Below are positions 8,161 to 17,200 of a stretch of 64,000 nt of DNA, piece by piece. This DNA is from Gallionella sp. (GTDB lineage: Bacteria > Pseudomonadota > Gammaproteobacteria > Burkholderiales > Gallionellaceae). Position 1 is the first letter of the stretch. Every line of letters begins with the position of its first letter. Made by a program: the position numbers and the translations under genes. A model generated the notes under the pieces. It was given only the letters and a program-made list of their open reading frames with translations, made no database searches and was not told the DNA's origin. Where the stretch lies: contig JAQTTV010000004.1 of the NCBI GenBank assembly GCA_028710565.1, positions 85,739-149,738 on the forward strand, read 5' to 3'.

Positions 8161-9051
8161 TTACATCTGCGCGTAAGCACCCGCCAGCACGTCGGCAAAT
8201 GCCTCCAGTGTTGTGGGCGTGGTGTTGATTGCCGTGCGTTCCCCTGGGCGGATCACGCCGTTGTTGTAGGCTTCTGCCAGTTCGATACTTAACCGTGCAA
8301 CGTCAGCCGACATCACGGTTGGCACCAGCGCGGCCATGATTGCGCTGGAAGGGAACTGTGCGTAGGCAAGATCGGGCTTACCAATGGCGCGCCCAATAAT
8401 GCTCGTTGCTTCGGCGAGCGTGTAGAAGCGCGGGCCAAGCAATTCGCGCACGACAACGCCTTTCCAGTCACGGGCAATCAAGGCTTCGGCGGCGGCATCG
8501 CCAATATCCTGACTCGCGATCATAGGCGCGGGAATATCTCCTTGGAACGGGCCGCCGTTGATGCCTTGATACTTGATGAGGGGCAGACTGCCGAAGAAGT
8601 TCTCGAAGAAATAGCCAGGTCTGAGCATCAATACGTCGATACCGAGTGCGCACAACCGCTGCTCTTGCGCTTGCAGCCCTGCTGCCACGCCGATACCCCC
8701 CGCATCGGAGGGTACACCTGCGCCCACCGTACTGAGGAAGACCGCACGCCCCACTTTATTTGCCGCAAGTGCTTGTGCCGTGGCTTCGCCCACTCGATCT
8801 TGAAATGCGCGCAGATCAGGGCTGTGCATGTCGGGCGGCAATAGCGTATAGGCAGACTCCACGCCCGCAAACGCTTGCGTTAAAAAGGCACTATCGGTGA
8901 CATCGCCCACCGCCGCTTCGGCACCGAGATCAGTTAGCACTCGCAGCTTCGCTAGGTCGCGACCAATCACCCGCACTTTTTCGCCGCGTGCCAACAATAC
9001 CTCGGCGACTCGCCCGCCCGTTTTTCCTGTTGCGCCCATAATTGCGATCAT
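8161..9051 (-). CDS. NmrA-family NAD(P)-binding reductase
   Basis: 296 residues of atypical short-chain dehydrogenase type. The N-terminal Rossmann motif GATGKTGGRVAEVLLARGEKVRVIGRD contains GXXGXXG and an Arg pair that favours NADPH. VFLSTVGAGVP and MLRPGYFFENF are typical of NmrA/azoreductase-like proteins, which lack the Tyr-Lys catalytic pair in the usual spacing. The ATG at 9051 has AAAGGAG 8 nt upstream. It is divergent from a decayed HxlR gene, with the CGAAC-N5-GTTCG operator 47 bp upstream of its start, so it is probably still controlled by an HxlR protein. Confidence 0.88.
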   Translation of the reverse strand: MIAIMGATGKTGGRVAEVLLARGEKVRVIGRDLAKLRVLTDLGAEAAVGDVTDSAFLTQAFAGVESAYTLLPPDMHSPDLRAFQDRVGEATAQALAANKVGRAVFLSTVGAGVPSDAGGIGVAAGLQAQEQRLCALGIDVLMLRPGYFFENFFGSLPLIKYQGINGGPFQGDIPAPMIASQDIGDAAAEALIARDWKGVVVRELLGPRFYTLAEATSIIGRAIGKPDLAYAQFPSSAIMAALVPTVMSADVARLSIELAEAYNNGVIRPGERTAINTTPTTLEAFADVLAGAYAQM

Positions 9052-9097
9052 GTTTGTTTCTCCTTTAAAAGTTTAATAACAACGAAGACGGTATTCG

Positions 9098-9112
9098 CGA
9101 ACAATTTGTTCG
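9098..9112. promoter_or_regulatory. Candidate HxlR operator, copy 2 (CGAAC-N5-GTTCG)
   Basis: CGAAC AATTT GTTCG matches the copy at 6747 in both arms and shares the following GTTCGTTGCG and TATGAT. It is 47 bp upstream of the NmrA-family gene and 48 bp upstream of the HxlR remnant. Confidence 0.6.
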
Positions 9113-9159
9113 TTGCGCTATGATAAGTGATATTTTGATTTGCACAAGAAGGCACATTG

Positions 9160-9195
9160 ATGGGAATGACGAACAAAATTGTGCGTAATGCCCGC
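9160..9195 (+). pseudogene. Remnant of a second HxlR gene start
   Basis: From the operator to about 9190 the sequence parallels the intact HxlR locus (6747-6840): TTTGCACAAG, AGGCACATTGATGGGA, CGAACAAA, TTGTGCGT. The peptide MGMTNKIVRN matches MGAANKVVRD, then homology stops and a stop codon arrives after 20 codons. The ribosome-binding site has changed from AAGGAGG to AAGAAGG. Best read as a truncated duplicate whose promoter and operator survive upstream of the divergent NmrA-family gene. Confidence 0.75.
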
Positions 9196-9326
9196 CGCCT
9201 CAAATGCCCCTTATTGGTATAGCGGTAACCAAAACGCCTCCCAATTTAGTCGCCCGCCATGCCTAAAATCGCGTGAATCTGTCGCACCTACGTTCACCTC
9301 CCTAAGTCCTCTGTTATCATCCCCCC

Positions 9327-11207
9327 ATGCTAAACATACTTAATTTAACTTATCTGCAAGGCGGGATTCCGCTATTGCAACAGGCGAATTTGCAGGCGTT
9401 TGCCAATCAGCGTATCGGGCTGGTGGGCAAAAATGGCTGTGGCAAATCGACGTTATTCCGTTTGATACGCGGTGAAATCAAGCCTGACGGCGGCGAGGTG
9501 TCGTTGCAAAGCGGCAAAACCATCGCGTTTGTGGAACAGGAAATCATCAGTTCAGACCAGTCCGCGCTGGAATTTGTGCTGGATGGCGATGTGCAATTGC
9601 GATCATTGGAAAAAACCTTGGCGCGGGAACAACACGACGCGGCGTGGTTTGAAGCGCAGCATCTGTTTGAATCTATTGATGGTTATGGCGCACCTGCCCG
9701 TGCCGCGCAGTTGTTGAACGGCTTGGGGTTTGATACCGACAGTTTGCAACGTCCCGTGCAAAGTTTTTCGGGCGGTTGGCGGATGCGCCTGAATTTGGCG
9801 CGGGCGTTGATGCACCGTGCGGATTTATTGTTGTTGGATGAGCCGACCAATCACTTGGATTTAGAGGCAATTTTGTGGTTGGAACAGTATTTGGCGCGCT
9901 ATGCGGGCAGCATTTTGCTGGTGTCGCATGACCGCGAATTTCTCAACGCCACGGTGAACCGCATCGCCCACGTCCATGACTGCGTGATCGACAGTTATGC
10001 GGGCGATTACGATGATTTTGAACGCGCCCGTGCCGAAAAAATCGCGCAGCAAAACCAAGCCTTTCAAACCCAACAAGCCAAAATCGCCCATTTGGAAGAT
10101 TTCGTGCGCCGCTTCCGCGCCAAAGCCACCAAGGCCAAACAAGCGCAAAGCCGCGTCAAAGCCTTGGAACGCTTGACCCGCATCGCCCCCGCCCACGTCA
10201 GCGACGGACATTTTGAACTGGAAATCGAAGCACCCGAACGCAGCCCCGATTTGTTATTGCGGGCGGACAAAATGGGGTTTGGGTATAACCCTCTCCCAAG
10301 GGGAGCGGGAGAGCGTCCATCGAAAATATTATTCCAAAACGTCGATTTACTGTTGCGTGCAGGGGCGCGGATTGCTTTGCTGGGGCCGAATGGCGCGGGG
10401 AAATCCACGCTTATCAAATTATTAGTCGGCGAATTGGCAGCGACTTCGGGGCGATTGGAACTCACGCCCGACGTGCGCATTGGCTATTTTGCCCAGCATC
10501 AATTGGAAAATCTCGACAGCGCGGCGACCCCGTTGCAGCACATGGAACGCCTTGCACCTAAAGAAACCACGCTGACTTTGCGCACGTTTTTGGGACGCTT
10601 TGGTTTGGCGGGCGACAGCGAAGACCGCCCCGTGGCGAGTTTTTCAGGTGGCGAAAAAAGTCGGCTGGCATTGGCGTTGTTGGCGTGGCAAAAGCCGCAT
10701 TTGCTGTTGTTGGACGAACCGACCAACCATCTGGATTTGGACATGCGCGACGCGCTGACCTTGGCGTTGGAAGAATACACGGGTGCGGTGGTGCTGGTGT
10801 CGCATGATCGCAGCTTGATTCGCGCCGTGGCGGATGAATTGTGGCTGGTCGCGGATGGCAATGCTGCCTTGTTCGACGGCGATTTGGACGATTACAAAAC
10901 ATGGATTGAAGCTCGCCGTCCGCGTGAAAGCGTGCAAGCTGTCAAGGTAGAAAAACCCAAATCCGCGCCGAAATTCAATCGTAAAGCCGTGCAATCCAAG
11001 TTGAATAAATTGGAAGTTGAACTCAATCAAGCCCAAACCGAATTGGCGGATATTCACCAACAGCTCGGCGACCCTAACACCTACACCGCCCGCAGCCCAG
11101 ACTTTATCGCCCAACTCAATGCCAAACGCGAAACTTTGGAAACCAAAGTCGCGACATTGGAAGAAACTTGGCTAGAGCTGGAAATGAGTTTGGAAGCGGT
11201 GGGGTGA
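9327..11207 (+). CDS. yheS: ABC-F ATPase, YheS type
   Basis: 626 residues with two ATPase domains and no membrane segments, as expected for ribosome-associated ABC-F proteins. Domain 1: Walker A GKNGCGKST (about residue 34), signature FSGGWRMR, Walker B LLLLDEPTNHLD. The linker FRAKATKAKQAQSRVKALERL is nearly identical to the YheS linker. Domain 2: GPNGAGKST, FSGGEKSR, LLLLDEPTNHLD. A basic coiled-coil tail ends the protein. Compared with my recall of E. coli YheS, about 13 extra residues (GYNPLPRGAGERPSK) sit just before the second domain and coincide with a palindromic repeat in the DNA. Its stop is 4 bp from the stop of the convergent gene at 11212. Confidence 0.93.
   Translation: MLNILNLTYLQGGIPLLQQANLQAFANQRIGLVGKNGCGKSTLFRLIRGEIKPDGGEVSLQSGKTIAFVEQEIISSDQSALEFVLDGDVQLRSLEKTLAREQHDAAWFEAQHLFESIDGYGAPARAAQLLNGLGFDTDSLQRPVQSFSGGWRMRLNLARALMHRADLLLLDEPTNHLDLEAILWLEQYLARYAGSILLVSHDREFLNATVNRIAHVHDCVIDSYAGDYDDFERARAEKIAQQNQAFQTQQAKIAHLEDFVRRFRAKATKAKQAQSRVKALERLTRIAPAHVSDGHFELEIEAPERSPDLLLRADKMGFGYNPLPRGAGERPSKILFQNVDLLLRAGARIALLGPNGAGKSTLIKLLVGELAATSGRLELTPDVRIGYFAQHQLENLDSAATPLQHMERLAPKETTLTLRTFLGRFGLAGDSEDRPVASFSGGEKSRLALALLAWQKPHLLLLDEPTNHLDLDMRDALTLALEEYTGAVVLVSHDRSLIRAVADELWLVADGNAALFDGDLDDYKTWIEARRPRESVQAVKVEKPKSAPKFNRKAVQSKLNKLEVELNQAQTELADIHQQLGDPNTYTARSPDFIAQLNAKRETLETKVATLEETWLELEMSLEAVG
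10287..10315. repeat. CCCTCTCCC-type palindromic repeat inside yheS
   Basis: ACCCTCTCCC, AAGGGGA, GCGGGAGAGCG: a hairpin-forming derivative of the family at 2109 and 17454, lying in frame in the start of the second ATPase domain of yheS. It encodes NPLPRGAGER, which has no counterpart in the E. coli protein as I recall it. Confidence 0.7.
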
Positions 11208-11211
11208 GGGA

Positions 11212-11697
11212 TTAGGGCTGAGGCTGGAGCTTAGTCAAATCTGGAGCCAACCATAATTCAAAATGTCCTGAACGGATCCAGCCCGCCTTTTCGTATTTGC
11301 TCGACACGTCGCTGAGTTCCAGTTCGGGGATTAGCTGGCTCAACATATCAAACAGCTCCTGAGCTTGCGCTTGGTTTTGTTTCTTAAAATAGCGCAACTG
11401 ACTTTTGGGCGGCACAGCCTCTACTTTTTGAATCGGTTTTTGCTCGACGATTTGTTGCTGGAAGGTGGTTTTAACAACCTTGTCTAGGATTTCCTGTGCA
11501 AGCGGCTTTTGGCTATCGTTTCGGATATGCACCCAAAGTTGCACTGCGCTGGCGGGTTGCAGCGCGGTCGAGCGCATCTTGTCAAAGGATTGCGTTGCGT
11601 CCCCGATATTTTTATTGATGAGTTCATTTAGCGTGGCACTGCTTGCCTGATGGGAAAACAAAGCTAGGGTAAAAATCGCCAAGATAATCTTGTTCAT
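11212..11697 (-). CDS. Unknown exported protein
   Basis: 161 residues. A clear Sec signal peptide (MNKIILAIFTLALFSHQASSA, cut after SSA) precedes a hydrophilic domain with no recognised family: SAVQLWVHIRNDSQKPLAQEI, a KSQLRYFKKQ segment and a C-terminal GHFELWLAPDLTKL. The ATG at 11697 overlaps the stop of the upstream gene by 4 bp (ATGA), so the two are coupled. It is convergent with yheS, 4 bp apart, with no room for a terminator between the two genes. Confidence 0.65.
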   Translation of the reverse strand: MNKIILAIFTLALFSHQASSATLNELINKNIGDATQSFDKMRSTALQPASAVQLWVHIRNDSQKPLAQEILDKVVKTTFQQQIVEQKPIQKVEAVPPKSQLRYFKKQNQAQAQELFDMLSQLIPELELSDVSSKYEKAGWIRSGHFELWLAPDLTKLQPQP

Positions 11698-12095
11698 AAT
11701 GCCACCTTCCCACATACGCCCCGCGCCAATTCATCGCGTATTTTCGCCATATCCCGCGTCGTTTGTCCCAATTGATTTCTGCTGGTGGCGTAATCAAGCT
11801 TCAATTGCTCGAATTCTGCCCGCATCGCAGGTGAGATCGCCAAACCGCCGCTACTATTATCAGGGGGGACTTGAGAGAGTTTTTGCCTTAATTCAGTGAC
11901 TTGCTTATCTTGCTCTTGACTGAGAATTTGCAATTGGGTCAACTTCATATAACTGTCCAATAAACAGCGAATTGAGACTAACTCCGTTTTCATTTCATTC
12001 TTGCTGGGGAAGGTGCTTTGCAGCCAAAACACCCCGCTGAGGAAAAAAATGATAATGGCGATCAGTTCTTTGTATTCTTTAAGCCGTTCTAACAT
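11694..12095 (-). CDS. Unknown membrane-anchored coiled-coil protein
   Basis: 133 residues. One N-terminal membrane helix (LIAIIIFFLSGVFWLQ, residues about 11-26) anchors a long heptad-rich region (QLQILSQEQDKQVTELRQKL; MRAEFEQLKLDYATSRNQL) predicted to be periplasmic. The start chosen is the ATG at 12095, which has GGGGGAA about 6 nt upstream. It overlaps the exported protein gene by 4 bp, and the pair probably acts together at the cell envelope. No family name is offered. Confidence 0.65.
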   Translation of the reverse strand: MLERLKEYKELIAIIIFFLSGVFWLQSTFPSKNEMKTELVSIRCLLDSYMKLTQLQILSQEQDKQVTELRQKLSQVPPDNSSGGLAISPAMRAEFEQLKLDYATSRNQLGQTTRDMAKIRDELARGVCGKVAL

Positions 12096-12161
12096 TAGGT
12101 TCCCCCTCAAGTTTGATTGCTTCCGTGTTAATTGCTTAACGCTCGATCGGCGTGTCCTCGC

Positions 12162-12788
12162 CTATTTTTTCACGGTTAGACTGATGCCACTCATCCCCGC
12201 CAAGGAAAACGTAGCGATATGATCGGCGATAGCGGCGATTTCGGCGGCATCATAACAAAGTTTTGGGTGTAGGCGCTGTAGTACGGGGCGGGCGTGACTG
12301 TAGTGTACGCATTGTCCGAAAATACTGGACACCATGCAACGACGTTGCATATCAGTGGCGGCATCACCGACGATTTCATGTACTAATTGATCTAAAAAGT
12401 CGTGTAAGGGTGCGAGGGCATCACGCACGATTTGGTCTAGCGCAGGTGAAGGATTGGCAAGCTCACGCGCCATGATTTGACAAGGTGAAGAAGGACGACC
12501 TTCATCTAGCAACATAGATAAAAAATCATGAATAAACAATCGCAAACGCACCTTAGGACAAGCATCCGCTTGCGCATTTTCGATTTGCAAGGCTTTGAGT
12601 TGAGCAAAATTCAACGCTTCCGCTAACAAGCCATCTTTGCTACCAAAGTGATAATTGACGGCGGCGACGTTGGCATCGGCGCGACGGCAAATTTCGCGCA
12701 CCGTGGCATTTTGAAAACCCACTTCCGAAAATACTTGGCGTGCGACGGTCAGGAGTCGCTCTCGCGTTTGTTCGTGTGCTTGGGTCAT
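12162..12788 (-). CDS. TetR-family repressor, probable regulator of the efflux operon
   Basis: 208 residues. The N-terminal helix-turn-helix covers about residues 8-55: TRERLLTVARQVFSEVGFQNATVREICRRADANVAAVNYHFGSKDGLL. The C-terminal ligand domain (PCQIMARELANPSPALDQIV, GQCVHYSHARPV) resembles the CerR/YbiH-like DUF1956 branch. Its ATG overlaps the stop of the outer-membrane factor gene by 4 bp, so it is the last gene of the RND operon it likely represses, which would give a feedback arrangement. A palindrome at 18786-18801 upstream of the adaptor gene is a possible operator. Confidence 0.93.
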   Translation of the reverse strand: MTQAHEQTRERLLTVARQVFSEVGFQNATVREICRRADANVAAVNYHFGSKDGLLAEALNFAQLKALQIENAQADACPKVRLRLFIHDFLSMLLDEGRPSSPCQIMARELANPSPALDQIVRDALAPLHDFLDQLVHEIVGDAATDMQRRCMVSSIFGQCVHYSHARPVLQRLHPKLCYDAAEIAAIADHIATFSLAGMSGISLTVKK

Positions 12789-14263
12789 GGTTGCGCCACA
12801 GGGTTCACACCCGCAAGGGCTTTGTACAACTGGGTGTTGGCGACCAATGTGGCACGACGCACTTGTAGTGTGGCTTGTTCAGCGGCATAACATTCGCGCT
12901 GCGCATCCAACACTTCTAAATGGCTGGACACGCCCGCGTTAAAGCGCGCTTCGACCAATTTCAGCCGCTGCTGCTGCGTGTCTTGATTAGCTTGTTGGGC
13001 GGCGAGTTGTTTTGCGTAATTTTCCCGTGCACTCAATAAATCCGCTACTTCGCGGAAAGCCAGTTGGATGGTTTTTTCATATTCTGCCACGGCGACCACT
13101 TCACGCGCTTTTGCTAAATCGACATTGCCTTCGCTGCGCCCCACATCAAATAGCGGCAAGCTCAACATCGGCTGGAAATTCCATGCCTGACTATTGGCAC
13201 CAAATAGCCCCGTCAAAGTACGACTTGCCGTACCGAATCCGCCCGTTAAGCTGATACGCGGCAAAAATGCCACGCGTGCCGCACCGACACTGGCATGGGC
13301 GGCGATCAGTTTTTGCTCCGCCGCCATCACATCGGGACGTTGCAACAACACTTCGGCGGGTAAATCGGCAAACATCGCAGGCTGAATAGCTTGCGCTGCC
13401 AAAGGACGACCTGCGGGCAAGTCTTTAATGTCAGCAACAGATTTGCCTATCAGCATCTCCAAAGCATTTTCGGCTACGTTGAGTTGGCGTTGCAAATTAG
13501 CTTGCTCCGCCAACGCCGCTTGATACGCGCCATCGGCTAGTAGAAAATCCAAGTCGCTGGACACGCCCATGATGCGACGTTGGTTAATCAATTCGCGGCT
13601 GGTGGCGCGGGCTTGCACCGTGGTGTCGGTTAATGCCACGCGCTCGCGCAGCTCCACGCTCGCCAAATAACTGTTCACCACCTCGGCGATCAAGGACAAG
13701 CGAAAAGCTTGTTGCGCCGCTTGGGTCGCAAAAAAGCTGGCTTTCGCGGCTTCATTCAAATGACTGACGCGCCCCCAAAAATCCAACTCGTACGACACCA
13801 AACTCAAGCCCACGTCATAGCGGTTGGCTTGAAATGGTTTACCCGTAAACGAGGTGCTGGCAGGCGAAAGCGACGCGGTGCGGCTGCCGTAAACAGTAAC
13901 GTTAGGCAATACATCCGCTTGTTGGATGCCGTACAACGCCCGTGCTTCGGCAATACGCGCCGTGGCGATTCGTAAATCGCGATTGTTTTTCAATGCGACT
14001 TGGATCAGCATCTTCAAACGTTCATCTTGAAAATGCGTCTCAAAGTCAGCCGACTGCGGTGCTTGTGCGGCGGGATTCACCCACTTTGCCGAAATGGGTG
14101 CTGCGGGGCGTTGGTAATCAGGAGTCAGCGCGCAACCACTCAACAACAAAACTGTTGTCATGGTGATGAAAGGTGGGTACGAATTTATTCGTACTGGCGC
14201 GCCAAGACGTGCGAATAAATTCGCACCCACGGTCAGTTTCAATAAGGGGTTTGATTTACTCAT
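12785..14263 (-). CDS. Outer-membrane efflux lipoprotein, OprM/NodT family
   Basis: Outer-membrane channel of a tripartite RND pump. The body is typical: a lipobox LLLSGCALTPDYQRP, then two OEP repeats with long helices (NNRDLRIATARIAEARALYGIQQ; LPAEVLLQRPDVMAAEQKLIAAHASVGAARVAFLPRISLTGGFG). The N-terminus is odd: 43 residues precede the lipobox Cys, and residues of the segment KLTVGANLFARLGAPVRINS are encoded by a palindromic repeat (14173-14230) that separates the basic start from the hydrophobic core. An alternative start at the Met in ITMTTVLLLSGC would leave a very short signal. The ATG at 14263 has AGGAG 8 nt before it and overlaps the pump gene by 8 bp. Confidence 0.92.
   Translation of the reverse strand: MSKSNPLLKLTVGANLFARLGAPVRINSYPPFITMTTVLLLSGCALTPDYQRPAAPISAKWVNPAAQAPQSADFETHFQDERLKMLIQVALKNNRDLRIATARIAEARALYGIQQADVLPNVTVYGSRTASLSPASTSFTGKPFQANRYDVGLSLVSYELDFWGRVSHLNEAAKASFFATQAAQQAFRLSLIAEVVNSYLASVELRERVALTDTTVQARATSRELINQRRIMGVSSDLDFLLADGAYQAALAEQANLQRQLNVAENALEMLIGKSVADIKDLPAGRPLAAQAIQPAMFADLPAEVLLQRPDVMAAEQKLIAAHASVGAARVAFLPRISLTGGFGTASRTLTGLFGANSQAWNFQPMLSLPLFDVGRSEGNVDLAKAREVVAVAEYEKTIQLAFREVADLLSARENYAKQLAAQQANQDTQQQRLKLVEARFNAGVSSHLEVLDAQRECYAAEQATLQVRRATLVANTQLYKALAGVNPVAQP
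14173..14230. repeat. Two-hairpin palindrome in the efflux outer-membrane gene
   Basis: Left arm GTGGGTACGAATTTATTCG (14173-14191) and right arm CGAATAAATTCGCACCCAC (14212-14230) are inverted copies. Each arm is also a palindrome by itself: GTACGAAT-TT-ATTCGTAC and GTGCGAAT-AA-ATTCGCAC. The arm difference A:T to G:C is matched on both sides of the stem, which indicates selection for pairing. It lies in frame within the signal-peptide region of the coding sequence. Confidence 0.85.
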
Positions 14264-17200
14264 GGTGTTCTCCTGTGCGTGCATGTCCAGGGAAAATTTT
14301 CCGTACCACCACAAAGAACACGGGTACGAAGAATACCGCCAACACCGTGGCAGCGATCATGCCGCCCATCACGCCTGTGCCGATGGCGTGACGACTTTGC
14401 GCACCTGCACCTGTAGAAATTGCTAAAGGCAATACGCCCACGATAAACGCGATGGAGGTCATCAAAATCGGTCTAAATCGCAATCGACAAGATTCTAATA
14501 TTGCGTCCATCAAGCTCATGCCTTCGTCTTGCAACTTACGCGCGAACTCGATAATCAAAATCGCATTTTTGGATGACAAACCGATAATCGCAATTAAGCC
14601 CACTTTGAAATACACGTCATTAGGCAACTCGCGCAAGTACACCGCCAACACCGCACCAAAAATCCCCAGCGGCACAACCAACAACACCGCAAACGGAATC
14701 GACCAACTTTCGTACAACGCCGCTAAACATAAGAACACCACGAACAGCGAAATGGCGAACAGTGCGGGGGCTTGCGAACCTGATTCCCGCTCTTCGTATG
14801 AAGTGCCAGACCATTCAAAGCCAAATCCAGGCGGCAATTTCTTGGCGATTTTTTCCATTTCGGCGACGGCTTCACCCGTGCTGCGGCCAGGGGCGGCACC
14901 GCCTGATACTTTCATCGCGGGCAAGCCGTTGTAGCGATCCAACTTCGGCGCACCGACAATCCAACGTGGCGTGGCTAATTCTGACAAAGCCACCATTTGT
15001 CCTTTGTTGTTGCGTATAGCCAACTTTAAAATATCTTGCGGCGTGCGGCGCAGACTCGCATCCGCCTGCATTTGCACCCGTAACACGCGTCCCTGGCGCA
15101 CAAAGTCGTTGATGTACGCCACGCCCAAGGTGGTTTGCAAAGTGTCATTCAAATCGGTCATGGACACGCCGAGTGCTTCCGCTTTTAGGCGGTCGATGTC
15201 CAATAACAATTGCGCGCTGGCTTCTTGTCCTTCTGGGCGCACGCCCGCCAAGATGGGACTCTTGGAAGCCAATCCCAACACCAATTGGCGCGCTTCCAGC
15301 AACTTTTCTCGCCCCATGCCACCGCGATCTTGCAAGCGGAAATCGAAGCCCCCCACAGCAGCCAACTCAGGGATAGGCGGCGGGTTAATGGCAAAAATCA
15401 TGGCTTGCTTGATGCGCGAAAACGCGCCATTCGCCTTACCGACAATACTGAGGGCAGAGCTGTCTTCTGATTTGCGTTGATCCCAATCTTTGAGTCGCAC
15501 AAACGCAATCGCTGCATTTTGCCCGCGTCCAAAAAACGAGAAACCCGCGATGCCGATCACATGCGCAACCTCAGGCAAGTTACGGTAATAGTTCTCAACT
15601 TGGCTCAAGACTTCCAAAGTACGTTCCTGCGTCGCACCAGGTGGGAGCTGCACCATATTGACAAAGTAGCCTTGATCTTCTTGGGGTAAAAAACTCCCTG
15701 GCAATTGCGTAAACAGCCCGCCCATTGCCGCGAAAATCACCGCATAGACCACGAGATAACGCCCCGTTTTGCGGATGATTTTTTGAATCTGGGCGGTATA
15801 AGCTTCGGTCATGCTGGCAAAAAAGCGGTTAAACCAGCCAAAGAAGCCGTGATGTTCCGCCACCACCGCATCATGTTTCAGCAAGGTGGCACACAGCGCG
15901 GGGGTCAGGGTCAACGCCATCAATGCCGAGAAACACATGGTCAACACCAGCGTGACCGCAAACTGGCGATAAATCGCGCCCGTGGATCCTGAGAAAAACG
16001 CCATCGGGATAAATACCGCCGACAGCACCAAGGTAATGGCGATAATCGCACCGACGATTTGATCCATCGCCTTGCGGGTCGCATCACGCGGCGACAAGCC
16101 TTCGGTGCGCATGATCCGCTCGACGTTTTCCACCACCACAATGGCATCATCGACCACAATGCCGATTGCCAACACCATGGCAAACAAGGTCAGCACGTTA
16201 ATCGAATAGCCCAGTAAAAACAGCCCGACCAACGCGCCCACCAAGGCAATCGGAATCACAATGGCGGGAATCAGCGTGGCACGGGCATTTTCCAAGAACA
16301 AATACATCACCAACACCACCAACAGCAAGGCTTCGGCCAGGCTTTTCAACACCTCTTTGATGGAAATGTCGATAAATTTTGACGTGTCGTAAGGCACGAC
16401 CCAGCTAATGCCTTTGGGGAAGAACGGGGCTAATTCGGTCATTTTGGCATTGACCGCCGCGACGGTTTTCAGCGCGTTGGCATCAGGTGTCAAGCGAATG
16501 GCGATATTGGCGGCAGGTTGTCCGTCAATACGAGCGGAACGCGAATACTCCTGCGCGCCCAATTCCACCCGTGCCACATCTTTGACCCGCAAGGAGGAGC
16601 CATCAGGATTGGTGCGAATGATGATATTGCCGAATTCTTCGGGCGACGATAAACGGCTGCGTGTGACGATCACCGCGTTGAGCTCTTGCCCCTTGGCGGA
16701 CGGCAACTGTCCTAATTCCCCTGTCGCCAATTGCGAATTTTGCGCTCGCACCGCACGCGACACATCGGCGGGTGAGAGATTGTAGCTTTGCAATTTTTCA
16801 GGTTGCAACCACAAGCGCATGGAGTATTCCGTGCCGAACAACAAGGCTTCGCCCACGCCTGGCACACGACGGATGCTGTCCAAAACTGACGCGCTGACGT
16901 AGCTACCTAACGCCACTTCATCCACACTTTTATCGGGTGAAAATAGCGAGATAAACATCACATAGTTTCGAGCCGTTTTGGCGACGGTAATGCCTAAACG
17001 ACGGACTTCATCGGGCAAGCGCGCTTCAACACGTTTGATGCGGTTTTGGGTTTCTACCGCCGCCAAATCGAGATTTGTGCCCGTTTCAAAAGTTAGGGTA
17101 ATGCTGCCCGTGCCTAATTCCGAAGCGGATTCCAAATAGCGCAAATGCTCGATGCCATTCATTTCTTGCTCGAGCAGTGCGACCGTGGTTTCCTCAATCA

